DNA from: Tetracentron sinense
Taxonomy: Eukaryota; Streptophyta; Magnoliopsida; Trochodendrales; Trochodendraceae
Direction of reading: 5' to 3'
DNA: 64,000 bases
Assembly (NCBI GenBank): GCA_015143295.1
Contig: CM026552.1
Coordinates: forward strand, 61,436,944 to 61,500,943
The translations under genes were made by a program, and so were the position numbers. The notes below the pieces were generated by a model that saw nothing but the letters and a program-made list of their open reading frames with translations, was not told the origin of the DNA and made no database searches. Shown in pieces: positions 23,547 through 34,164 of this stretch. Every line of letters begins with the position of its first letter. Position 1 is the first letter of the stretch.

Positions 23547-26500
23547 CTTTGCACAGGGCCCAGACCAGGTAGGAGGCCAGTCTAGGCCATGCCATGCTTT
23601 CTAGCCCCAATTCTCACTAGACCAGGTCCTTAACCATGGATAAATCCATCATTGGTTAACATTTAACCATGGTTAAGCAACTCTTAACCCATAAAATTTT
23701 GGAAAAATACTCAGAAATTTAAAAATATTCTGAGATGCCAAAAAATGGTCTGTTTTAGCCATTTAACCTTGATTGGCAATCCTAACCAAAGTGATCTCCC
23801 CCCTTAACCATGGTTAAGTGATCTTTAACCTGAAGAAAAAATCTGGAAAATCTCAAAAATATTCAAAAATTCAAAGAGACCAAAAATACAATTTTGGATC
23901 TTTTTTACTGTGGTTAGCAATCCTAACCATGGTTAGTTTGACCTAACCCCGTTAGCACCCCTAACCTTGGCCAAACTTTGACTTAGCCTACTGGGGTCCT
24001 CTCTTGGCCTACCGGTCCCAAAACCTAGTCTACCAGATTACCCCTTGGCCTACCAGGCCCCTACCTTGCACTTGACCAACCTCGATCAACAAAATCCTAA
24101 CCCCTGAGTTAGGTCCATTAGCCACCCTTGGTGCACACACATATCCACTCCTAGCCTTGGCACGGGCTCATGTGCTAGAACTACGCTTGGTCTGATCTCA
24201 CTCCAATGTGATATGTAGGCAACACAACCTGGGTTCGACCCTAATTAGCTTTTCTTTCTTAGATTAGTGTTACATTAAACACTAAGGCATTTGATTAACA
24301 TTGAATTTAATTTGACTTAATCCTAGCAAGTAGAGAACCACTGAAAAGTGGAAGTGTCGGGGTGCCTAACCCCTTCCCCAGACTTAACCGAACCTCTTTG
24401 TAGAGACCCGAATCTTTTTCATGTTTTTATTGCATTGCATTAGGGGTATTAAAGTCCTTGTGATGTTTTAATTTTTATTGTATTGTATATCTAATGGGTG
24501 TAGTGTGATTAAGGTTTAATTAAACTTCTAGTTCAGGAATGTCATATCACACTCTAAACTTTAGGAAGCACTAGTTTTGGCACCGTTTATTGGAACTGGG
24601 TGATTCTTGAACCATTAGAAAGGTATTGGAACCCTCTTCGAGGTTCATGTTTAATGTTTTTCCTTAATTTTAATCTAAGCTAAGTCAAAAATGGGTTTTC
24701 CGAGGTTTTGTCTGATGGAATTGTAGATTAGTCAACTTTGGAGAGTTTTTGGTCCATAAATAAAGTGAAATTTAGAAATTCTAAAATGCCAGAAATGTTC
24801 GTTTTTGGAAGATGAATCCAATGCAAGTTGAATCGTCGAAATCCGACGAACGAGTCAAAAGTTATAGCCGAAACAGTAAAATGAGTCGAAATCTGCAAAG
24901 CACCAATCGCTCGGTCAGAAGTAGCAATCGATCGGTCCAAAACCGATCGATCGGTATCTATCGACTGGTCCAAAATTTTGTATGGGGAAAATTTCCAGAG
25001 AGTGCTTTTTTGACCGATCGCTCGGTCCTTCGTATTTTTGCAGAATTTTAGTAAGGGTTTTTTGGTCTTTTGGTTTTCAGACCTTGGGGCTATAAATAGG
25101 GATTCTATTTCGGGGTATTAGAATACTCTACCTATTTCTAACCTAATTTGGCAAAAAGGGAGAGAAACCCTAGGGTTTTGAGAAAAGGGCTTTCTTGGGG
25201 AAAAAGGTGATAGCTTGGATAGTGCAAGGAGAGCTTGGAAAGCTTCCCCAAATCACCTCGGGAGCATTTTGAATCCAAGGGAAGGATTCCTAAGGTCGAT
25301 TTACTATCCTAATCAACTCTATTTTAATGTTTTGTGAATATAAATTTGATAGGAATGATAGAATAGAGATTAGATGCAATTTTTCCAAATTTTATATGAA
25401 GTAAGCTAATTATGGATGGAAATGTGGATTAGAATGTGGATGGAATGTATGGAGGATGGGATTAATATGTGGATTTGAATGGTGAATTGATTGTATGGAT
25501 GGATCATGGTTTGATGAATGCTTTTGTAGCACCCCAGACTTTTTCATCCTTAATGAATACCACCTTCATAGCTAATTGGCCGTTTTTATAGTCTAATTAA
25601 TAAATAAGGGAGAAATCGGAAATTCCGAAACGTCAGAAATGTTCGTTTTCGAAAGACGGATCCAACGCAAGTTGAATCGTCGAAATCCGACAAGCGAGTC
25701 AAAAGATATGGTCAAAACAGTCCAGACATACAGAAGACCGATCGCTCGGTCCAGTCATCGATCGATCGGTCCATAACCGATCGATCGGTAGCTATCGCAC
25801 GGTCAGAAATTTTGTATGGGGAAATTTTCCAGAGAGTGAGTTTTTGACCGGTCGATCGGTCATAAACATCGATCGCTCGGTCTTCGCGTTTTTGCAGAAA
25901 TTTCAGTAAGGGCGTTTTCGTCTTTTGGGTGTTAAACCCTTACCCATAAGGGTTTGCTCGACCCTTTGAGCCCTCATTCACAACCCTTAGACATTTTGAG
26001 AGCTAGAGAGTGAGAAGAAGAGGGTTTTGACCTAGGGTTTCCATTGAGGAAGAAATCAAAGGGGTGGACCATCCTTGGTCGTCCTCAAACTTGGATTTGC
26101 TTCAAGTTCAAGGCTCAAGCTCGTGTGGGAGCCACTCTCCAAGCTAGGGCAGCCATCTCACGTACGTTTGGAAAGGGGTTTCTTCCCCCAACTCAAGCTT
26201 CTTTCAAGCAAAGGCTTCATCTTTCAAGTTGGAGCTTCAATCAAGGTCCCTACCAAGGATCAAGCCTTGATTCAAGGTTAGTACACCCTACTAACTTTCC
26301 CTAGCAATAACCTAGGTTTTCTAGTGTAAATGGTGATTATATATATTATGCTTTTCCTTCCCTATGCATTGTATTAACTCAACAAATATAAACAAGATAA
26401 GGGGAATGGAATAAATGTGTGGATGGGATGTCGATTGAGGCGATTGGATGCCGTATGGATGTTGTGTGATGTGTGAAAAGGAAAATGGAAGATGGGCACT

Positions 26501-26865
26501 TTACAAATAACGAATGTACCTTGATGTCTTGATGAAAAATACGCACTAAATAAGGGAAATGGAAGGACTAAGAAATGTGGCCCACCGGGTGTTTGATAAA
26601 ATGACTAAACAAGGGATAAATGGACTTAATGAAGAAAATGGAAATAGAAATTGTGTAAATGTTCTTAGAAATGATAAATTCTCAAATGTGCTATATGTTG
26701 CCTAAATTTTCATACCACTATGTTAAGGATTGAAATGCCATAGTCATGTGATCCGCCCATTCAAGTATGTCATCATGATTACCACTATTGACATGCACAC
26801 AAGCACGCATGCATGCATGAAACCGGGTTTTTCCAAGATTGTATTTGTATATGAAATGAATCAAG

Positions 26866-27475
26866 AACATGACAAGGAGGTTGGTAGCCCCAGGAAGGGT
26901 GCTAGCCTCTGGCTCACAAGAGAAATGGATCAAGAACATGACAAGGAGGTTGGTAGCCCAAGGAAGGGTGCTAGCCTCTGGCTCACAAGAGAAATGGATC
27001 AAGAACATGACAAGGAGGTTGGTAGCCCAAGGAAGGGTGCTAGCCTCTGGCTCACAAGAGAAACGGAATAAGAACATGACAAGGAGGTTGGTAGCCCAAG
27101 GAAGGGTGCTAGCCTCTGGCTCACAAGAGAAACGGAACAAGAACATGACAAGGAGGTTGGTAGCCCAAGGAAGGGTGCTAGCCTCTGGCTCACAAGAGAA
27201 ACGGAACAAGAACATGACAAGGAGGTTGGTAGCCCAAGGAAGGGTGCTAGCCTCTGGCTCACAAGAGAAACGGAATAAGAACATGACAAGGAGGTTGGTA
27301 GCCCAAGGAAGGGTGCTAGCCTCTGGCTCACAAGAGAAACGGAACAAGAACATGACAAGGAGGTTGGTAGCCCAAGGAAGGGTGCTAGCCTCTGGCTCAC
27401 AAGAGAAATGGAACAAGAACATGACAAGGAGGTTGGTAGCCCAAGGAAGGGTGCTAGCCTCTGGCTCACAAGTAT
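26866..27475 (+). repeat. 69-bp tandem array, nine units, in S2
   Basis: Nine near-identical units of 69 bases start 'atgacaaggaggttggtagc' and end 'ggctcacaagagaaa.gga'. Units differ at only one to three bases, so the array expanded recently. Because 69 is divisible by three, reading frames stay open for over 200 codons on both strands (23-residue repeats). These are by-products of the period and not genes. The array occupies the slot where S1, S3, S4 and S5 carry unrelated repeats. Confidence 0.95.
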
Positions 27476-27717
27476 ACAAGTCAAGAACAAATCAAGACAT
27501 GAAATACAAGACAAGACACGATACACATACATGATTTGACCGAGACACGAAAAAGGTTTTCGAGACATGAGTTTTACCGAGGTTTTTGCATTCATATACG
27601 TATGTCAAGATATGGCTATGTATCTTATGCTTTCACTATTGCTTTAAATTAATATCTTGTATTGCTCACTGTTGTTATGCGTTCGTTATTGTTATGGTTA
27701 GCTAGTAGTTTGTACTC

Positions 27718-27757
27718 GCTGAGTATTCCATGCTCAGCCGTACTTTTATGTCGGCAG
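27718..27757 (+). promoter_or_regulatory. Conserved hairpin before a CAG|GT site (S2)
   Basis: A six-base stem GCTGAG/CTCAGC with a nine-base loop (27,718-27,738) is followed 11 bases later by GGCAG|GT. Matching hairpins stand in S3 (37,671-37,691) and on the minus strand in S4 and S5. S1 has a different but equally good stem (AGTAC/GTACT near 28,995-29,010). The site resembles a 3' splice acceptor, and donor-like AAG|GTTAGT sits at 26,274-26,282. A leader intron is therefore possible but unproven. Confidence 0.45.
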
Positions 27758-27888
27758 GTACCGTGGATGTCCTCGACCCCGAGCCTTGGGTCGAGGAGGA
27801 GTATGTAGAGGAGAGGGAGCCACCTATCCCATGGCAGTCTCAAGAGGATGGGGACTTGGATGTGTGGCCATACCTCGACTACTGTTGA
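27748..27888 (+). other. Short acidic reading frame in S2, shared across S copies
   Basis: A 46-codon frame starts MSAG and contains EPWVEEEYVEE, with a strongly acidic, Trp/Pro-bearing tail. S5 has the related 39-codon frame on the minus strand (51,544-51,663: MSAGDSGAAAP, SWVEEEYVEE). The core W-V-E-E-x-Y-[VI]-E can also be recognised in S1, S3 and S4. Between copies the codon differences in this core are mostly at third positions. It is not a known domain to me. It could be the exon of an element protein or a regulatory peptide. Whether it is translated is not known. Confidence 0.4.
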
Positions 27889-29570
27889 GAGGAGAGTGTT
27901 AGAGAGTTCCTTTTTGTATTTTGATAGGTGGGCATGTCCACCTTTACTTTGATTGTATTTGGTATATGTTAACTTGGAATACTATTTGGAGTTATAGAAG
28001 AAAAGAAAAGTTGGCTTATGCTTCCGTACTTATGTTTAGTTTCTGCGCTCTGATTATCATTGTACTATATTATGTTTAGCCTCTTGCGTTACAGGATGGT
28101 TTGACAGGTACACGTAGTCACCTCTAAAGTATCCCTTAACTCCTAGGGGGTATTTTGGGGCGTGACAGCTTGAAAATGTAGAATGGCAATGGATTCATAT
28201 TATGCGTGCTCGAGGTGTTTGTGAAAATGCTTGAGAGGATAAATGCTATCATACTCTTATGAAATGGTAGTAAATTGATTATGAATTGCGATATGAATTA
28301 TGATAAGATATGTATATGTAAATTGTTTGTTAAGTATGTCTAATTACTTGCGTGGAAATTGATAGTCGGGAAGGTAAGAACTTAGAGGAACATCTCTCAA
28401 ACCGGGAATTCTCCAACTATTTGGTATGAGACTATATAGTGGAGTTTCCATGGTGGGAGATCGGAATCTAAGCAATTACCAACTCGAATGTTAATTTCGA
28501 CACTTAAGCACATATGCACGAATATGTTAAGATAAGAGTCTCACAAGTCACACCTGTGGACCACAAGCATAAGCATGGCATACGTATGACATTCTGAATA
28601 AGCATAAGCATGGCATGGTCCGTATCCGCCAAGAATGGCATGTCAATTACATTTGATTCTTAGGCATGGTCCGTATCCGCCAAGAATGGCATGTCAACCA
28701 TTTGATTCTTAGACATGGTCCGTATCCGCTAAGAACGGCATGTCACATCATTGTATGATCTGAATAAGTGCATAAGCATAAGCATCTCACAAGCACGTGG
28801 TCTCATAAGCATAAGCAGTTCATAAGTGTATTGTCTTCTAAGTCTAAGATTCTCACAAGTACACGAGTCAAGGTGATGATATTATGTATATGCGCACACG
28901 TTCTTCCATACTCTGATTATGTTATCATACTATTGGATATGTTTCTAACTAAATGCAGGTGTATTATTATTGTTGGTTGGATTTTATATACACCGAGTAC
29001 TTTTGTACTGAGCCAGACTTTGTCTTGGCAGGTTTAGAGTAGGAGCACACGGCGGAGCCGTGGGTTGAGGAGACTTACATCGAGGAAGGAGGAGAAGGTG
29101 AGCCCATCAAGGAAGGAGCCGGAGTCTTGGGTGGCTACACCTCTTAGTTTATGTTTAGTTGGTTGAGAGACTTTTGTGTTAGACTTTTAGATGATGTTGC
29201 TCAGTAGACTTTTTATGGTTGTATTTTTCATACTTGTTGGTTTATAGTAGGTTGTATATGTTGACCATAGACTTGTGTAGGTTGGTTATAGTTTATATAT
29301 CGGAATTTTATTACTCTCATTTTTGGAGACTCGTGTAGTAAGCCTTGAATGCATTTTTTTTAAGCAGGTTAAGTAATGTGACGATTCCAAAGTCCTATTT
29401 TAGCCTTGTGGGATTTTGGGGTCGTTACACTCTTACCCTAATCTCAAATCGTAAACCAAGACCTTATACAAATTCTGATGACTTATCCCTTCTACATGAA
29501 TAGGTGGCGACTCTACACCTCACCCTTAAGATTTTATTTAGCGTTTTCCCGAAACCCGCGCTCATAGATA

Positions 29571-29653
29571 CTGCTTTATCTTGTCAAAGGCTTCTTGACA
29601 CTCATTTGTCAAGACTGTAGGTATGTTCTTCCTGAGAAGTTTGAAGCTTGGCT
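29571..29653 (-). pseudogene. RNase H start of minus-strand Gypsy element C (left piece)
   Basis: Read on the minus strand, this encodes the RT/RNase H junction of a Gypsy element ('LLRKNIPTVLTNECQEAFDKI'-like, written here from the reverse strand), close to 12,985-13,050 of element B. It is separated from the rest of element C (45,996-47,845) by the Copia insertion with its TGGCT duplication (29,649-29,653 and 45,996-46,000). Its left edge abuts LTR B. Confidence 0.75.
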
Positions 29654-31936
29654 TGTTAGACATATATGCCCATGAAAGTCATTCCAGAATTGTGTTTATC
29701 TATTTAATCAATAAATGCATATTTTATATTCACACATTGTCTTTTACATTGGGTAATATATCAAAAGTATCTCATTGGATGAGACTACTTTGTCCCTTAG
29801 GTAACATTGTAGGAAAACCATCCAATTAGTTGATAACTAATTGCTAAGGAGATATAATTTTCCGGTTCCTTGTAGACCTAGTATAGTTCTAAGTTAATCA
29901 GGATACATCTGGACAATGTAGTCCTAATAACTTACACATTGTTAGTTCCATATGATGGAGTGACGAATCTCAATCACTGAGAGAAGGGTCTCTTGACTAA
30001 GATGTGGATATAAGTAAGAAGTACTTATATTGCAACTAGATCGCTCAGTGGATACCCTTAGAAATATATTGTCTTTATATTTAGGGTAGTCCATTTGACA
30101 GATTTTCCTTAACCTGAGAGGTCGACATCTTCTCTAGTATTTTTGCCTATGTAGCTTTGATGTAGCCAATCGTCAATGTCCAACACACCGGAATAAATAT
30201 AGGCTCATTGGGTTATGTACGCTATATTCGAAGAAGTGTGTGTACGCTCAACAAGGATTCCACTACTCTTACAGAGTAATTAATATTGAGTCGATACTTG
30301 TCAAAACCGGACTTAAAAAACCAAGCGCTGGTATTTATCGATGAAATGGTTTTATCAAGGAGTTTATTTTCTATATAAATCAAATGTAATTAATATTATT
30401 ATTTCTTTTAAGGAATTTCTAAAATATTTTGAAATTCCAAGTTTGACTAAAAGTATCAAAGAGAATGAGTTCTCAATATAAGCCAGGGATTAAAGACAGT
30501 ATTAGATATTGTCCCATAAGCTTATAACAATATTGGAAGTGGAGGAACACATCTGTAAATAAATCTTGAGATAGAAATACCTGCAAGTAATTTTCTATTT
30601 TCTGGAGGTTGATCACATTGTGTTAATGGACATTAATTGTGATTCATGGAGGTCTAGGGATATAGATAAAATTCTATAATCCTAATGGAGTATAGGAAAG
30701 GTGTTTCCTAGTAACAATGCTTTAACCAAAAAGTTGAGTATTTGGTCCCACAACCAGAAATAGGAGATTCCTTTAGATCCCACACACAGGGACTTTCTTA
30801 AAGTATTTTTTTTTTTTTAAAAAAAGGCCTCTCAGGACGAGAGAGGGGTTTGGCGAACTTCTACCAGATTTATTAATAAAAAATAAATGGGTCCTACCAG
30901 ATTTCTTAAAGGACTTTCTTAAAGTATTTAATTTAATTTATAATTAAATTAATTAATTTCTCTAAGTAATCACTATATGGTATAGTGAAGCTCTAAAAGG
31001 TGGAATCACATTAGATGTGAAAAACTAAATGGGTAGGACCCATTGAGAATTATTTTAAAAGAATAATTAAAGTGACCAAAAAGGGTTAGGAACCCTTAGG
31101 GGCGTGTGGAGTGGGGCCCACCAAGGGTAGGACACCCACTTCAAGGAGAAAATAATAAATGTCAATATTTAATTAGTTTCTAATAACTAATAGTTAGTTA
31201 GAGTTAGTTACTAATTAAAGATTCCTTGTTGGACAAGGATTCTATTAGTTTCTTGCTAATCAAGGAATTCTAATTGGATTAGGATAAGGATATGATTAGT
31301 CGGTTACTAATGGATCAGCTTAGTTTCTATTTTTATTAATCCTAATCAATTAAAGAGAAATAAAAAAGGAAACAAATTGAGGAGTCTTTATTGGATAAGG
31401 ATTAGAAGTCTTGGGTTGCAAGCAACCCAAGATTGTCTATATAAGGGCCAGACGTCCAAGCTTTGGGGTGTAATAAAAATTCCAGATTTCTTTGCCTCTC
31501 CTATCCATAATCTCACGTCCTCCCCTATCCTTTCTTAAGGTGTACGGTCAGCCCCTATTTCCCCTTTTCTTGTTCTCTTGAGTTCTAGCTTTTGAATATG
31601 AAAAAGAAGATCAAGAACCCATCTTGAAGATAAAAGATTGGATCTTTTATTCAAGATCCTAGGGCTGAAAATTTGAAAAGGCCATTGGCTTCCATTAGAG
31701 AAAGCTTTAAAGAAAAAGAAGGTCCGTGTGGATTGCGAAGAAGACTCGGCACTTGTGAAGTTTTTCCGATATCGCTTCTATCGTGGGTTTGACTTAACAA
31801 TTTCAAAGTCGCAAAGGTGATTGTGATTTCTAACTTCATTGAATTAAAATCAATTAGAATCTTAGTAAGATCTTGGGATTCGATGTATACCCTCCAAGAA
31901 CTATTTTTTCTAAAATTAAAAAGAGGCATACTTTCA
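29654..31936 (+). repeat. 5' LTR of Copia family 1
   Basis: Starts TGTTAGACATATATGCCC and ends GGCATACTTTCA directly before the primer site. A TATATAAG box lies at 31,438-31,445. It is 2,283 bp, about 110 bp longer than its partner. Most of the excess is a 102-bp poly(A)-ended insertion plus its 19-bp duplication at 30,790-30,929. Confidence 0.95.
30809..30910 (-). mobile_element. Small poly(A)-ended retroposon in the 5' LTR
   Basis: A 102-bp insert missing from the other two LTRs of this family is flanked by a 19-bp direct repeat (ggactttcttaaagtattt at 30,790-30,808 and 30,911-30,929). It begins with a run of T on the plus strand, so on the minus strand it ends in poly(A). Long target duplications plus a poly(A) tail are the mark of LINE-driven retroposition, so it is a SINE or a strongly 5'-shortened LINE. 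'ctaccagattt' occurs twice inside (near 30,861 and 30,894). The family was not recognised. Confidence 0.75.
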
Positions 31937-31937
31937 G

Positions 31938-31949
31938 TGGTATCAGAGC
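31938..31949 (+). promoter_or_regulatory. Primer-binding site of Copia family 1
   Basis: TGGTATCAGAGC begins two bases after the LTR end CA. It is the classic plant Copia site complementary to the 3' end of initiator-methionine tRNA, where minus-strand DNA synthesis starts. Confidence 0.9.
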
Positions 31950-33680
31950 CTTGGCTATGCTTCTCTTTGATTTTTGGGCATAACCAATTTTTATTAGATC
32001 ATATTACCCTCTCTATGAATTCTGGCTGCCCTTGTGATGAATCTTTTTGATTCTTGATCATATCTTGATTATGAGATAATCATTAATAGGGATAAGGGAT
32101 AGTTATTGAGAAAATAATTTAGCCTTGAGAAATTAGTATGATACTAATTTCAAGTTTGGATGATTCCAAAACCTCTCGAAATTTTATTAGGGATAGGTAT
32201 ATATAGATAAATAAATTTGGTTAAATGCCTTAAGGATTTAGAGATCCTTTTAGTATTAAATTAAATTTTTTAATTTATTCTAAGAGCCCCGGGCTAGCAT
32301 AAATAATATATATTATATTTATCATGATAAATAAATATTATTGTACGTGTTGGATGGGTTCCACAAATCATACCTCCTTCTCTTTCCCCTCCCCTCCCCT
32401 CCCCTTTTTCTTATTTTTAGAATAGGGTTGCTGATTTATGGTGGACTAAATCAACCGAAGGAGATACCCAGAGAACCATTGCGAGATAGCAAATTGTAGT
32501 AGGGCTTTATTTAATTCCCCTGTTTTAATTAAATAAGGTCGTATGATTTTTGTAAACCCATTGTGAGATTATAATATGATTATAATTATTATATTATTAT
32601 TCATGTGATGATTAATAGTATTTCCTTTAGCCCAGAAGTTGTGATAATTGCGATTATCACTTTTACGATAATTTAAGATAATTGGATTATATCCTGAATA
32701 ATGGATTGTGTTTAATTATAAATTGTTTATATTTAGACACAATACATTCCTAGTACTCTTTCGGACGTGGAGTTTGTGACCCATGCGGAGATTTTTACGT
32801 AAAACTTTTGTATACGAGATTATTGGATAATCATGTCTGAAAAGACATTAATCGTAGATGGATCACTAAACTGACATCCAAATACCCTAAGGTTATAGGG
32901 ATGAGTAGGTTTTGATTATAAGCTGAAAATCCTAATGATCAAAAGCGCCTGTGAGGGCTAGTGGGAGTTTATCACTCCTAGATAATCCTATTATCGAAGA
33001 TTTTCATAATTTATATGATGAATATTTGGATAATGATATGATCATGCCTGTTTATATTTGTTCCCTTCAAGAAAAATATTAAGTGATAATAAATGAGATT
33101 ATTAATCCTAAGACCTTCCATTATCAATAAGACTAGGAATTAATTACCCTAAGTCTTGTCTTGCTAAAAGGTATTGACATAATTCAGTCTGAATTAAACT
33201 CCTAGAGACTTATTTATATTGTAGATAAGTTTGTATATGGCCTGATAAGGAGTGTCAACTAAAATGGGGGCACAACCTTACTTGATTATATGATGAACGA
33301 GAATAATGGGTTTTACTTAAACAAGGAAACATGAAGGCTGAAACAGTGACAGTCATGTTGTCCTTGTAGGTCACAAGCAAATTGGGAATCACTGATTTAC
33401 ATAAGGAGTTATGCATGAGATGCTCAGTGATGGATGGTTATTATCCACCTTGTAGTGTATGTATGGTACTATCCTAAAATGGAAGATTACATGTGTATTA
33501 TGAGGATTCCAATACTCATCTGGAATAAAAGGTTTATTCCCTAATTTCATATACTGAAGGGAATGATGAAATTCGAATAAAGATGAGAGGATCATCAGAT
33601 TTTAAAATCCCAAAAATTCGATGAATATATGTGTGAAAATTAATGTGATAATTTATGCTTATTTTATTATGTAGATAAGT
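31950..33680 (+). other. Long leader of Copia family 1
   Basis: About 1.7 kb lies between the primer site and the first gag codon-like stretch. It is AT-rich and has a short CCCCT repeat at 32,385-32,410 and no supported gene. Such long leaders occur in several plant Copia elements. Confidence 0.6.
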
Positions 33681-33681
33681 C

Positions 33682-34110
33682 ATGAATCCCCTTTCCAAGA
33701 TTCTAGAAGAGAATCGGTTGACTGGTCCAAATTTTGTGGACTAGAAAAGAAACCTTGACATTGTGCTTATCTCTTAGAAGATAGCTTATGTCCTCACTTC
33801 CGACTATCAGGAATTTGATGAGGCAGTTCAGACCCTTAAAGCAGTTGAGAAAGCCTCAAAGTGGCATGAGTCAAATAGTTTGGCCAAATGCTACATGCTT
33901 GCATCCATGTCGAATGTCCTTCAGTAACAGCACGAAGGTTTTGCTACAGCTAAGAACATATTGACTAATCTCAGGGAGATGTTTGGGGAACAAAACATGT
34001 AAAGTCAAAATGTTGTTGGCAAAATTTCGAGCTCAAAAGGTTCTATTTAGGTCATAATAGGTCTCATCCAGTTTGAAGACAAAGTGAAGTAGAAGCCGTG
34101 AAGATCCTTG
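33682..34110 (+). pseudogene. Gag N-terminal remnant, Copia family 1
   Basis: Encodes the start of a plant Copia Gag (UBN2-type): 'LSKILEENRLTGPNFVD', then 'RNLDIVL', 'KAVEKASKWHESNSLAKCYMLASMSN' and 'AKNILTNLREMFGEQNM'. The capsid-like domain packages element RNA. The match ends near 34,110-34,165, where an unrelated LTR begins, so the C-terminal part and the zinc knuckle are absent. It is broken. Confidence 0.8.
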
Positions 34111-34164
34111 AAGCCTCATCACTCATAGTGGCTAAAAAGTTAGGATTTAGTGAGAGACCTAGAT

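Larger units (their letters stand above)
25525..28167 (+). repeat. Long solo LTR, family S copy 2 (S2), nested in S1
   Basis: Starts TGTAGCACCCCAGAC and ends GGGGCGTGACA. The flanks GCTTT (25,520-25,524) and GCTTG (28,168-28,172) match at four of five bases, so the duplication is imperfect. It shares long blocks with S1, S3 and S5: 'aaacgtcagaaatgttc', 'caacgcaagttgaatcgtc', 'cagtaagggcgttttcgtctttt', and the hairpin plus 'gtcggcaggt'. It carries the GATCGATCGG palindromes at 25,735-25,885 and a 69-bp array at 26,866-27,475. It is younger than S1, which it interrupts. Confidence 0.85.
24399..29429 (+). repeat. Long solo LTR, family S copy 1 (S1), split by S2
   Basis: Starts TGTAGAGACCCGAATC, ends GGGGTCGTTACA, and is flanked by an exact CTCTT duplication (24,394-24,398 and 29,430-29,434). 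Without the nested S2 it is about 2.4 kb. Order: U3 with CCGATCGATCGGT-type palindromes (24,900-25,030), TATAAATA (25,091-25,098), a leader, an approximately 50-bp triple repeat (28,612-28,757), a hairpin and CAG|GT near 29,000-29,032, and a short acidic reading frame. There is no primer site or polypurine tract inside. The length and ends would suit a Gypsy chromovirus such as Del/Tekay, but this is a guess. Confidence 0.85.
19685..29565 (+). repeat. 3' LTR of Gypsy element B (LTR B), split by three insertions
   Basis: The LTR itself consists of 19,685-21,393, 23,547-24,398 and 29,430 to about 29,565, about 2.7 kb in all. It starts TGTAAGCACCCAATTTT after the polypurine tract. The right part has the family signatures 'atgtaggcaacacaacctg' near 24,214, 'ggggtgcctaaccccttcccc' near 24,360 and 'aggtggcgactct' near 29,502. 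It is rich in the palindrome TTAACCATGGTTAA (or half of it; near 19,735, 21,310, 23,635, 23,670, 23,805 and 23,930) and has 'accctaggtaaaccct' repeats at 19,745-19,880. The right edge runs into a minus-strand Gypsy piece, so its exact end is not clear. Confidence 0.75.

Noticed and set aside
26044-26304. Possible host exon in S2
   Set aside because: Related stretches occur in S3 and S5 at the same place of the LTR, so it belongs to the element family and not to a host gene.
26718-27534. Open frames over 200 codons on both strands
   Set aside because: They arise because a 69-bp tandem unit is divisible by three; there is no protein family match and no start or control signal.
24399-29429. Family S as a DNA transposon or MITE
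   Set aside because: Ends TGTAG.. and ..ACA are not inverted copies of each other beyond TG/CA, and the 5-bp duplications with TG..CA fit LTRs better.
31938-31949. tRNA gene remnant at TGGTATCAGAGC
   Set aside because: Only the 12-base primer complement is present at each Copia element; no cloverleaf can be formed around it.
32385-32410. CCCCT repeat as a regulatory G-quadruplex
   Set aside because: Only a short run in an untranslated leader; nothing else supports a role.
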